Virus record (IMG/VR): IMGVR_UViG_3300043313_000520
Location: 1 to 25,489 of that record
DNA from: a virus
Length of the DNA: 25,489 nt
Reading direction: 5' to 3' (one strand)
In this document: one piece after another, positions 19,327-25,377 of the stretch
Layout of the letters: each line of letters starts with the position of its first letter
How positions within the stretch are numbered: position 1 is the first letter of the stretch
The notes under the pieces: generated by a model
Told to the model about the DNA's origin: nothing
Seen by the model: only the letters and a program-made list of their open reading frames with translations
Database searches by the model: none
Program-made: the position numbers and the translations under genes

Positions 19327-19644
19327 ATGAGCCTCTGGCAGAAGATTCAGGGCGATCCGGTCTGGATGCGCTCAGTCAACGGCTGGCTCGTCTGGTTCTG
19401 GTTCGCGAACTTCCCCCCGGTCATCCTGATCTACGCACTCGCACCGGACGTGTGGAAGCAGGCGTCCATCCTCTACCTCGCCCTGGTCTCGATCTACGCC
19501 AACGTGGCTGGGCACTGGGCCGCGTGGCAGGCGAGCCGCGCCGAGGTTGCGCTTCAGGAGGAGTCAGAGGAGGACGTCGCCGACGAGGTTGTAGAGCGAA
19601 TGGTGGAGCGCACCAACGTCGAGGCCGAGGGTGACCGGGAGTGA
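19327..19644 (+). CDS. Two-TM membrane protein upstream of terminase
   Basis: 105 residues. Trp-rich amphipathic start (WLVWFWFANFPPVILIYALA, about 20-40) and a second hydrophobic helix (ASILYLALVSIYANVAGHWA, about 46-66), then a strongly acidic C-terminal tail (EESEEDVADEVVERMVE). Two TM helices and a charged tail fit a holin; the own tightly controlled promoter with a 25-bp palindrome would suit a gene that must be timed. No direct evidence for lysis. Confidence 0.76.
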   Translation: MSLWQKIQGDPVWMRSVNGWLVWFWFANFPPVILIYALAPDVWKQASILYLALVSIYANVAGHWAAWQASRAEVALQEESEEDVADEVVERMVERTNVEAEGDRE

Positions 19645-19880
19645 GCGCGCACACCCCGCAGGAATGGCGCGAACTGGTCGCCCGGCTCACCGCCATCCGC
19701 GACAACCCCGCCGAGTCCGGCGACCGCCGAGCGCACGCCACCGACATCCTCGCCTCGATCCGCAAGAACCCCGCCGCGCAGATCGCCCTGAAGGAAGCCC
19801 CCACCGGAGCGCCGCCACCGCCACCGCCACCGAAGGTGACCGACCTGACCTGGCAGGAGTTCGACGACTCATGGCTTTAG
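19641..19880 (+). CDS. Possible terminase small subunit
   Basis: 79 residues, GTG start overlapping the previous stop (GTGA) and overlapping the large terminase start. Helical, Arg-rich first half (TPQEWRELVARLTAIRDNPA, RRAHATDILASIRKNP), then a poly-Pro stretch and an acidic Trp-containing end (DLTWQEFDDSWL). Position directly before the large subunit is the only argument for the small subunit; the HGG protein at 17545 is the alternative. Confidence 0.6.
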   Translation: MSAHTPQEWRELVARLTAIRDNPAESGDRRAHATDILASIRKNPAAQIALKEAPTGAPPPPPPPKVTDLTWQEFDDSWL

Positions 19881-21505
19881 ACCCACGGTTCGTCGCCGAC
19901 CTCCAGGAGCGGATCAAGGGCAACCCCGCCCTGGTGATCGACGTCGTCGACACGTTCCCCGCGGAACTGTACGGCCAGTTGCTGGAGGCGATCGGCGGTG
20001 CCCCCGGTGCCGCCCTGCCGTCGACGCCGCTGGAGCAGGCGATGCAACTGGACCCGATGTACGTGCCCCGGGACCATCTGGTGTATCTGTCCAACCGGCT
20101 GGCCCGTGCCGCGGAGGACCTGCGGGCGGGCAGGTCGTCGAGGATCGCGGTGTCGATGCCGCCGCGGTCGGGGAAGTCGACGCTGGCGTCCACCTACCTG
20201 CCGCTGTGGCTCCTCCGTCAGGACGCGTCCCGCAAAATCGGCATCATCTCCCACGACCCGACGCTGTCGACCAACTGGGGGCGCCAGATCAGGAACCTGA
20301 TCGAGAACCATCCCGAACTGGGGTTGGCGATCGCGCCGGACGCCGGTGCCGCATCCGAGTGGCAGACCACCGGCCGCGGCGGTGTCACCTCTCGCTCCGT
20401 CGGCCAGTCCGTCGTCGGCCGCGGGTTCAACATCATCATCCTCGACGACCTGGTCCGCGACTTCGCGGCCGCGCACTCGGAGGCGAACCGCCGGGCGGTG
20501 TGGGAATGGTGGACAGCGAACGCGTACACCCGGCTGGAGCCGCCGTTCATCATCCTCGCCGTCGGCACCCGCTGGCACGAGGACGACGTCATCGGCCGTC
20601 TCCTCTCCCCCGACTACGACGGCGACCCGACCGAGTGGGATGTCATCTCGTTCCCCGCGATCGCCGAGGAGGCCGACGTGCTGGGCCGCCTGCCCGGCGA
20701 CCCGCTCCTGTCGCCGCTGATCGTCACCGAGACGCCGGAGAAGGCGTTGGTGCGGTGGGCGGACACCAAGCGCGCCGTCGGGTCGTACAACTGGGTGGCG
20801 CAGTTCCAGGGCCGCCCGTCCCCGGCCGAGGGTGCCGTGTTCAACATGGGCTGGTGGCGCTACTGGACTACTAACCCCAGTTTGGCGACCGATGACGGCA
20901 CGGTCCGGTTGATCGACTTCGACAACATGATCGGCGGCACCTGGCTGTCCTCGTGGGATGCCGCGTTCAAGGGCTCCGACCAGTCCGACTACGTCGTCGG
21001 GCAACGCTGGGTGCGGCAGGGCGGCAACCGCTACCTGGTCGGCCAGACCCGCAACCGGATGTCGTTCACGCAGACTCTCGCCGAGATGCGCCGGTTCCAC
21101 GACCCAAGGGTGCACGTCCACCTGATCGAGGACAAGGCGAACGGCCCCGCCATCATCGACACGCTCCGCGATGAGATAGCCGGGCTGAAGCCGATCAACC
21201 CCACCAACTCCAAGGAAGCCCGAGCCCGCGCGATCACCCCCGAGATTGAGTCCGGCAACGTGTACCTGCCGCACCCGGTGCAGTTCCCCTGGGTCGCCGA
21301 CCTGCTCTCCGAACTGCGGTCGTTCCCCACCGGCGCGCACGACGACCAGGTGGACGCGATGACTCAGGCGCTGTGGGAACTGCGGGACGCGGGCGCCGGG
21401 ATGGTCACCAACCTGGCGCGCCGGGAGATGCCGAACGTGGAGGCGCAGGCAGGCGGCCGGACGATCGCGAGGGCGGCCGCGGCTCGCACTATGCGCCGAC
21501 GCTGA
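19871..21505 (+). CDS. terL: Terminase large subunit
   Basis: 544 residues from ATG 19871; the frame extends to 19631 but that part is a shadow of the previous gene. ATPase: Walker A-like SMPPRSGKST (95-104), Walker B NIIILDD (187-193), then a coupling motif region ILAVGTRWHEDD. RNase H-like nuclease: SWDAAFKG (about residue 360), LIEDKANGPAII, and the terminal HDDQVDAM acidic motif (about 488-495). Packages DNA into the prohead through the portal. An operator copy lies in its coding sequence at 20871. Portal and capsid genes do not follow within the next 4 kb, so the packaging gene is separated from the structural block, which is unusual. Confidence 0.95.
   Translation: MALDPRFVADLQERIKGNPALVIDVVDTFPAELYGQLLEAIGGAPGAALPSTPLEQAMQLDPMYVPRDHLVYLSNRLARAAEDLRAGRSSRIAVSMPPRSGKSTLASTYLPLWLLRQDASRKIGIISHDPTLSTNWGRQIRNLIENHPELGLAIAPDAGAASEWQTTGRGGVTSRSVGQSVVGRGFNIIILDDLVRDFAAAHSEANRRAVWEWWTANAYTRLEPPFIILAVGTRWHEDDVIGRLLSPDYDGDPTEWDVISFPAIAEEADVLGRLPGDPLLSPLIVTETPEKALVRWADTKRAVGSYNWVAQFQGRPSPAEGAVFNMGWWRYWTTNPSLATDDGTVRLIDFDNMIGGTWLSSWDAAFKGSDQSDYVVGQRWVRQGGNRYLVGQTRNRMSFTQTLAEMRRFHDPRVHVHLIEDKANGPAIIDTLRDEIAGLKPINPTNSKEARARAITPEIESGNVYLPHPVQFPWVADLLSELRSFPTGAHDDQVDAMTQALWELRDAGAGMVTNLARREMPNVEAQAGGRTIARAAAARTMRRR
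20871..20884. promoter_or_regulatory. Intragenic operator copy in the terminase gene
   Basis: CTAACCCCAGTTTG followed by G is identical over 15 bp to the promoter operator at 3278-3292. It encodes TNPSL and is not accompanied by a -10 box, so it would work as a roadblock rather than a promoter operator. Confidence 0.5.
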
Positions 21506-21544
21506 GTGGAGTTAGGCTAACCGCTATTCAGGGAAGGACTCTCG
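21506..21544 (+). promoter_or_regulatory. Operator-like site before the coiled-coil gene
   Basis: GTTAGGCTAAC (21511-21521) runs into the degenerate operator CTAACCGCTATTCA (21517-21530). AAGGA at 21534-21538 is the ribosome binding site for ATG 21545. No clear -10 is visible, so read-through from terminase is likely. Confidence 0.45.
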
Positions 21545-22072
21545 ATGACCCGTGGGAAATACGCCGATCGTGCCACCGCCGCGCAGGCTCGCGAAGCCGC
21601 CGAGGTCGAGGCCGCCCGTGTCAAACACCAGTTGTTCTTGGCGCAGGGCGACCTCCGGGACCTCCGAGCCACCCTGGAGCGGGAGCGGGAGATTCATGAC
21701 GCCCGTGTCGTCGCCCTCACCGCCGACATCGCCGCGGCCACCGGCGATCGTGTGCGTGAACTGGAAAAGGAACTGGAGGTACAGCGGCTCCTGGTGGAGG
21801 CGTGGAAGGGGGCATCGGAGAGGCACCGAAGGGTGATCAGTTCCGCGCTCAACCGGGTTCGAGACTTCACGTTCAAGACCCCCGGCCTGGGGTCCCAGCC
21901 GAAGCGCGAGAAACTGTTCGAGGAGTTGCTGGTCATCTTTGGCGACCCCGAGAAGGACGAGGGCATTCACCGGGAGTACATGAAGGACGCGATCCACGAG
22001 AAGGGCCAGGAGGAACATGTGGCATCCGGGTTCGGTCGCGGCGGCGGCTCCGTGTACAAGGTGAGCGCGTGA
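21545..22072 (+). CDS. Coiled-coil protein
   Basis: 175 residues. Residues 8-90 are a long charged coiled coil (AREAAEVEAARVKHQLFLAQ, LRATLEREREIHDARV, ELEKELEVQRLLVEAW), then a helical domain with FTFKTPGLGSQ and LFEELLVIFGDPEK, and a Gly-rich tail. Immediately downstream of terminase in phages one often finds head-related helical proteins, but no scaffold or portal motif is present. Function unknown. Confidence 0.75.
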   Translation: MTRGKYADRATAAQAREAAEVEAARVKHQLFLAQGDLRDLRATLEREREIHDARVVALTADIAAATGDRVRELEKELEVQRLLVEAWKGASERHRRVISSALNRVRDFTFKTPGLGSQPKREKLFEELLVIFGDPEKDEGIHREYMKDAIHEKGQEEHVASGFGRGGGSVYKVSA

Positions 22073-22500
22073 CCCGCGGGTACCACTTTGCTCGCGACAA
22101 AGACCTCACCGACAACCAGGAGGGGAAGGTCGACCCGGTCTACCTCGCCCAGGTGGAGAAGATGACGGACCGCCGGGAGCGGGCGTACCGGCTCCGCGAA
22201 CAGCGGGACGCCGCGAAGGCCGCGCTAGTCGCCGCGGAGGACCAGGTGGTGGTCGCGAAGCGGAGCAAGAACCGGGCCGCGATCCGTGAGGCGTGGGCGC
22301 TGGTGAAGCGCCGTCAGGATGAACTGGCGTACATCGAACGACTGATGACCGGCGTGCCCGGTGCGTCGAGTAAGCATCGTGGCGTGAAATCCACCTGGCC
22401 GGTCGCCGACCCTGAAGGGGTTCAGCGGGGCGACCCTGAGCGGTGGATGCCGCGGACCAGTGACGGCAAGCGGCACCCGGTCAACTCGACGCGGCCGTAG
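22069..22500 (+). CDS. Coiled-coil basic protein
   Basis: 143 residues from GTG 22069, overlapping the previous TGA (GTGA). Charged helices (RRERAYRLREQRDAAKAALV, KRSKNRAAIREAWALVKRRQ), net basic, then a Pro/Gly-rich end. It probably partners the protein before it. Its 3' end overlaps the convergent minus-strand gene at 22481 by 20 bp, and no terminator separates them. Confidence 0.72.
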   Translation: MTRGYHFARDKDLTDNQEGKVDPVYLAQVEKMTDRRERAYRLREQRDAAKAALVAAEDQVVVAKRSKNRAAIREAWALVKRRQDELAYIERLMTGVPGASSKHRGVKSTWPVADPEGVQRGDPERWMPRTSDGKRHPVNSTRP

Positions 22501-22711
22501 TGCCGCTGATCGTAGCCCACTCCTCGGCGGTGCCGAACTCGGCGTCGATGATGTCGTCCAGCGACTCGCCGTCACCGAACACCTGGATGAACAGGTGCCC
22601 GCCGTTCTCGGTGGTCCAGGTCAGTACGCCGTTGGTGGGTGTCGGGCCGTGGCCGACGTCGACGTTGGTGACGAACGGGTAGAACCGTCGGGAGCCGGGG
22701 TCGATAGCCAT
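22481..22711 (-). CDS. Hypothetical protein, minus strand
   Basis: 76 residues on the minus strand, one of only two convincing genes in that orientation. Strand-rich N-terminal half (RRFYPFVTNVDVGHGPTPTN, GVLTWTTENGGHLFIQVFGD), then an acidic helix (ESLDDIIDAEFGTAEEWATI). No motif recognised. Reality is supported by a minus-strand -10 TAGGAT 6 nt before the ATG and an operator across it. Convergent with the coiled-coil gene. Confidence 0.72.
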   Translation of the reverse strand: MAIDPGSRRFYPFVTNVDVGHGPTPTNGVLTWTTENGGHLFIQVFGDGESLDDIIDAEFGTAEEWATISGTTAASS

Positions 22712-22738
22712 ACGCCCATCCTAACAGGGCTTAGTGCG
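22712..22738 (-). promoter_or_regulatory. Leaderless minus-strand promoter with operator
   Basis: On the minus strand, -10 TAGGAT (22723-22718) is followed after 6 nt by ATG at 22711. The operator CTAACAGGGCTTAG (22721-22734, plus-strand reading) overlaps the -10. The upstream gene's stop is at the edge of the site. Confidence 0.55.
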
Positions 22739-22925
22739 TGGCGTAGGCGATCAGCGCCCGGTCGTACTCCGGCTGGGTGATCCGGGACCGGGACTCCCCC
22801 GTCAGTGCGGTGCCGTGCTGGACGAGGATCGTGAACCCGAGGACGTCGAACCCTACGTCGCTGAGGAGGTCCTGCACCTGATCGCCGAGGAGGATGAGCC
22901 GGTCGCGAAGTTCTTCTACTTCCAT
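22731..22925 (-). CDS. Hypothetical helical protein, minus strand
   Basis: 64 residues from the ATG at 22925, chosen because the minus-strand -10 TAGGAT lies exactly 7 nt upstream; an in-frame ATG at 22934 would sit inside the -10. Helical first part (MEVEELRDRLILLGDQVQDL), a hydrophobic middle (VGFDVLGFTILVQHG) and an Arg/Thr-rich end. Divergent from the plus-strand gene at 23009, sharing the operator at 22936. It could be a small regulator of that operator, but no DNA-binding motif is visible. Confidence 0.7.
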   Translation of the reverse strand: MEVEELRDRLILLGDQVQDLLSDVGFDVLGFTILVQHGTALTGESRSRITQPEYDRALIAYATH

Positions 22926-23008
22926 GCTGAGCATCCTAACTGGGATTAGGTATATAGGTCCAGAGCCGGTAGACTGTAGGTGTAAGCCCGGTTAGGAAAG
23001 GAATCTGT
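22926..23008. promoter_or_regulatory. Divergent promoter pair sharing one operator
   Basis: CTAACTGGGATTAG (22936-22949) lies between two starts. Plus strand: -35 TTAGGT (22946-22951), 18-bp spacer, -10 TAGACT (22970-22975), conserved leader from GTAAGCCCGG at 22982 to ATG 23009. Minus strand: -10 TAGGAT (22938-22933) in the left arm, 7 nt before ATG 22925, leaderless. A protein bound here would block both. Confidence 0.72.
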
Positions 23009-23191
23009 ATGACCACCCTGCTCGAATCCCCCGTCCGTCGCGAGACGCTGGAGGAGTTCATGGCCCGCAAGCACGACCCGAAGTGGAAGCCGAAGGCCCT
23101 CCCCCGTTCCCGCTCCGCCCGCCTGTCGGACGCCAAGTTCTCGGCGCTCCTGCGTCAGTACGGCGGCTCCGGGATCGTCAAGGTGAAGTGA
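23009..23191 (+). CDS. Small basic protein
   Basis: 60 residues behind a full promoter/leader module (AAAGGAATCTGT before ATG). Strongly basic in the middle (ARKHDPKWKPKALPRSRSAR), suggesting nucleic-acid or acidic-protein binding. The stop overlaps the next ATG (TGATG). No family recognised. Confidence 0.75.
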   Translation: MTTLLESPVRRETLEEFMARKHDPKWKPKALPRSRSARLSDAKFSALLRQYGGSGIVKVK

Positions 23192-23484
23192 TGACCGTCC
23201 TGGACCGCGTCACCTTGTACGACGTCGAGGATCGCCTGCGTGGCGAACTCGGTGTCGACGCCGTCGAGTTGCGGCGCGACTACTCCGGCCGCGGCATGGC
23301 CGGACGGCACTGCGTCGGGTTCGCCTGCGACGACGCCGGTGATGTCCGCGTCGCCCTCGCCCACCTCACCCACGACGACAACCCCGAACTGGCGGCCGCC
23401 GCCGCGGTGCTCGCCGAGACCCCGGCCGAGGATGCCATGGGCATGGGCGCGATCGTCTACTGGCCCTGGGTGGCCGCCGCGTAA
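23191..23484 (+). CDS. Hypothetical protein
   Basis: 97 residues from ATG 23191 (GTG 23188 is an adjacent alternative). Alternating strands and helices with one Cys pair (HCVGFACDDAGDVRVALAHL), an Ala-rich helix and hydrophobic end (MGMGAIVYWPWVAAA). Second gene of the 23009 operon. Not recognised. Confidence 0.73.
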   Translation: MTVLDRVTLYDVEDRLRGELGVDAVELRRDYSGRGMAGRHCVGFACDDAGDVRVALAHLTHDDNPELAAAAAVLAETPAEDAMGMGAIVYWPWVAAA

Positions 23485-23558
23485 CTAACCTGGATTAGGT
23501 TCCTAACCCCTATTCGGGTATACTTGGAGAGTAAGCCCGGCCAAGGAAAGGAATCCCC
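23485..23558 (+). promoter_or_regulatory. Promoter with tandem operators and conserved leader (23559 microORF)
   Basis: Operators CTAACCTGGATTAG (23485-23498) and CTAACCCCTATTCG (23503-23516), spaced 18 bp. -35 TTAGGT (23495-23500), 18-bp spacer, -10 TATACT (23519-23524), leader from GTAAGCCCGG at 23531 through GGAAAGGAATCCCC to ATG 23559. Confidence 0.8.
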
Positions 23559-23612
23559 ATGTGTGACTACGAAGCCGAAGAAATGCTCGCGGAGTGGGAG
23601 GCGGCACAGTGA
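23559..23612 (+). CDS. 17-residue microprotein or leader peptide
   Basis: ATG 23559 stands at the exact position where the conserved leader puts a start codon, and opens a 17-codon frame (MCDYEAEEMLAEWEAAQ) to TGA 23610-23612, which overlaps the GTG of the next gene. The peptide is acidic and would form one amphipathic helix. It may be a functional microprotein or a leader peptide that couples translation of the next gene, which lacks its own obvious ribosome binding site other than GGGAGG in this ORF. Confidence 0.65.
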   Translation: MCDYEAEEMLAEWEAAQ

Positions 23613-23914
23613 CCGCCTACGTCAACTACCCGCTCACCGCGTCCGACGACGACGAGTTCTTCGACGCCCCCGCCGGATCGCTCCTGATCCTCTGCGACGA
23701 GGACCACATCGAGAAAGCCCGATTCGAGAAAGTCGGCGACGACTTTGAATGGTTCTCATCCGCCGGGTCGACCTACCAGGCCGGTGAGGTCTGGTCCAGC
23801 CTGTTCGCCGACGGCAACCCGTTCGGTGACCACGGCGTCCGGCCCAACACGGTCCTGCGGGTCCCGCTGGAATGGGCGCAGGCGTACGGCACGTTCGGGG
23901 TGTACGCCGCATGA
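23609..23914 (+). CDS. Hypothetical protein
   Basis: 101 residues from GTG 23609 (GTGA overlap with the microORF); a GTG at 23594 in frame is possible. Acidic N-terminal third (SDDDEFFDAPAGSLLILCDE), strands with aromatic residues (GDDFEWFSSAGSTYQ), and a C-terminal LEWAQAYGTFGVYAA. Stop overlaps the next ATG. No family recognised. Confidence 0.74.
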   Translation: MTAYVNYPLTASDDDEFFDAPAGSLLILCDEDHIEKARFEKVGDDFEWFSSAGSTYQAGEVWSSLFADGNPFGDHGVRPNTVLRVPLEWAQAYGTFGVYAA

Positions 23915-24426
23915 CCACCTGGTCCGAGGTGTCCGCCCGTCAGCCGCGTCGCGACCTGCCCTACCTGCTCGCGATGGCCGTGCTGGTCGACGGCGCCATC
24001 GTCGATCAGGAGGAGGTCGCCAAGGGTGTCGCCGACGCGTGGGTGATGCCCGAATGGCCCGGCCTCGCGCTGGACTACTCCATCTGGGGCAACCTGTTCG
24101 GGGAGGCGCTGGGTGCGTTCGACGACTGCTACCTCACCGACGACGGCGAAGTGCAGTCCCGCGAGGACCTGCCCGAGACGCTGGTCCTGTACCGTGGCGC
24201 CGCCGCCGGGTACGAGGACGGCATGGCGTGGACGACCGACCTGGCACGCGCCACCTGGTTCGCGACCCGGTTCAACGGGAACGTCGGCGGGGCGCACACG
24301 GTGCGCCGGATCGAGGTTGACCGGGATGCCGTGCTCGCGGTGTTCCACCGTCGGGGTGAGGACGAGTACGTCCTGGACCCGGGCGCGATCGAGGACTACG
24401 AGGTCACCGAGGTCGAGGCGTCCTAA
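23911..24426 (+). CDS. ADP-ribosyltransferase-like protein
   Basis: 171 residues from ATG 23911 (ATGA overlap). The C-terminal 80 residues show the R-S-E signature of ADP-ribosyltransferases in order: TLVLYRGAA with Arg95, GMAWTTDLARATWFATRF with Trp-Thr-Thr 107-109 (the STS position), and RRGEDEYVLDP with Glu150-x-Glu152 (the ExE position), separated by a strand VRRIEVDRDAVLAVF. The N-terminal 90 residues are a helical, acidic extension. If active it would transfer ADP-ribose from NAD to an arginine or another target in the host. The canonical Ser of STS is Thr here. A degenerate, inactive fold is the main alternative. Confidence 0.68.
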   Translation: MTTWSEVSARQPRRDLPYLLAMAVLVDGAIVDQEEVAKGVADAWVMPEWPGLALDYSIWGNLFGEALGAFDDCYLTDDGEVQSREDLPETLVLYRGAAAGYEDGMAWTTDLARATWFATRFNGNVGGAHTVRRIEVDRDAVLAVFHRRGEDEYVLDPGAIEDYEVTEVEAS

Positions 24427-24499
24427 CTGGGATTAGGTAAGTAGGGCTAACCCATGTTAGACTAGGGATGTAAGCCCGAGTTCGAGAGTCAGGAATCCC
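24423..24499 (+). promoter_or_regulatory. Promoter with tandem operators and conserved leader (gene at 24500)
   Basis: Operators CTAACTGGGATTAG (24423-24436, overlapping the previous stop codon) and CTAACCCATGTTAG (24447-24460), spaced 24 bp. -35 TTAGGT (24433-24438), 19-bp spacer, -10 TAGACT (24458-24463), leader from GTAAGCCCG at 24470 through CAGGAATCCC to ATG 24500. Confidence 0.8.
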
Positions 24500-24667
24500 A
24501 TGAGAAATCACACCGTGTTCATCAGGCACGAGAACCAGGCGCAACAGCACGTCACGGTCTCCGCGTTCGGTGAGAACGACGCCGTTCAGAAGGTCTCCAA
24601 GATGGGCCTCGGTGGCGTGATCTTCGCCGTCAGGGACCAGTGGTCGACCATGCCTGCCCCCGTCTGA
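24500..24667 (+). CDS. Hypothetical protein (55 aa)
   Basis: ATG 24500 at the standard place behind the leader; 55 codons to TGA 24665-24667. Begins MRNHTVFIRHENQAQQHVTV, basic-polar, then VSKMGLGGVIFAVRDQW. Mixed strand/helix small domain with no recognised motif. The strong promoter supports it although it is short. Confidence 0.75.
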   Translation: MRNHTVFIRHENQAQQHVTVSAFGENDAVQKVSKMGLGGVIFAVRDQWSTMPAPV

Positions 24668-24678
24668 AAAGGAACCCC

Positions 24679-24837
24679 ATGACCCTCAGTTATCTCGAAG
24701 CCGCCGCGCTCCCCCAGTTCAACGACGAGAACGATCCCGACGGTGAAGGCTGGAACGCCTACTGCGAACGGCAGGGCGAACTCGCCGCCGAGGCCAAAGC
24801 CTCTGCCTGGTTCGACTTCCCCGGCGATCGCTACTAA
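24679..24837 (+). CDS. Hypothetical acidic protein (52 aa)
   Basis: ATG 24679 behind AAAAGGAACCCC, the same SD-plus-CCCC box that ends the conserved leaders; the open frame extends to 24640 but that part overlaps the previous gene. Acidic (FNDENDPDGEGWNAYCERQG) with a C-terminal Trp/Phe motif. Its stop codon lies in an operator variant. Confidence 0.7.
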   Translation: MTLSYLEAAALPQFNDENDPDGEGWNAYCERQGELAAEAKASAWFDFPGDRY

Positions 24838-24856
24838 CCCCAGATAAGGAATCCCC
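24834..24856 (+). promoter_or_regulatory. Degenerate operator and ribosome binding box
   Basis: CTAACCCCAGATAA (24834-24847) has the left arm intact and the right arm degenerate, continuing into AAGGAATCCCC directly before ATG 24857. No -10 is seen, so only the leader end is kept. Confidence 0.45.
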
Positions 24857-25087
24857 ATGCCGAAGCCCTACCCCACCGCCACGATCGGCCAGCCCGGTCC
24901 CGACCAGTACGGATACCTCGCCGGACTCCACGGCGCGAAGTTGGAAATCTACGCATCGAACAAGGCCGCCGCGATGCGCGCCGCGCTGGAGTTCTGGAAG
25001 CCGTTCAAGAAAGACCGCCCCTACCTGTGGGTGGAACTGTGCGAGACGCCCGCCGGTGAGCCCGTCGTGCACACGGCGGTGAACTGA
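24857..25087 (+). CDS. Hypothetical protein
   Basis: 76 residues. Strand-helix-strand (AKLEIYASNKAAAMRAALEF, DRPYLWVELCET), with a Pro/Tyr-rich start (PKPYPTATIGQPGPDQYGY). Typical of small phage proteins with a compact alpha/beta fold; no family recognised. Stop overlaps the next ATG (TGATG). Confidence 0.74.
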   Translation: MPKPYPTATIGQPGPDQYGYLAGLHGAKLEIYASNKAAAMRAALEFWKPFKKDRPYLWVELCETPAGEPVVHTAVN

Positions 25088-25377
25088 TGACCGCCACCAC
25101 GTTCCGTCTCAGCGACGTCACGATCGCCGTCCAGGACAACCTCGCCTACCCGCTGACGCCGTGCTGTGGCGCGTCAGGCAAGGGCTCCTCGAACGTGGAG
25201 TCCGGCGTGGTCTGCCGCTCCTGCTACCAGGAGGTCGACCCGATGTTCGGCGACTGTGCGCCGCTGTACAGCGTGCCGATGGCGCGGCCGACCGAGGACA
25301 TCATCGCCTCGTGGACCAGCGCGTACGGCGCCGACCTCGCCGCGGTGGTCGCCCAGATCAAAGCGATGGCCGCCTGA
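25087..25377 (+). CDS. Zinc-ribbon-like protein
   Basis: 96 residues from ATG 25087. TPCCGASGKGSSNVESGVVC and RSCYQEVDP form a Cys-x-Cys-like pair and Cys-x2-Cys pair that would build a zinc ribbon, followed by Pro-rich linker and a C-terminal helix (ADLAAVVAQIKAMAA). Resembles small phage zinc-ribbon proteins; function unknown. Stop overlaps the next ATG. Confidence 0.72.
   Translation: MTATTFRLSDVTIAVQDNLAYPLTPCCGASGKGSSNVESGVVCRSCYQEVDPMFGDCAPLYSVPMARPTEDIIASWTSAYGADLAAVVAQIKAMAA

Noticed and set aside
19877-21340. 487-codon minus-strand open frame opposite the terminase gene
   Set aside because: It is the antisense of a clear terminase gene; the peptide is Arg/Gly/Val-rich without domains, as expected from a high-GC shadow frame.
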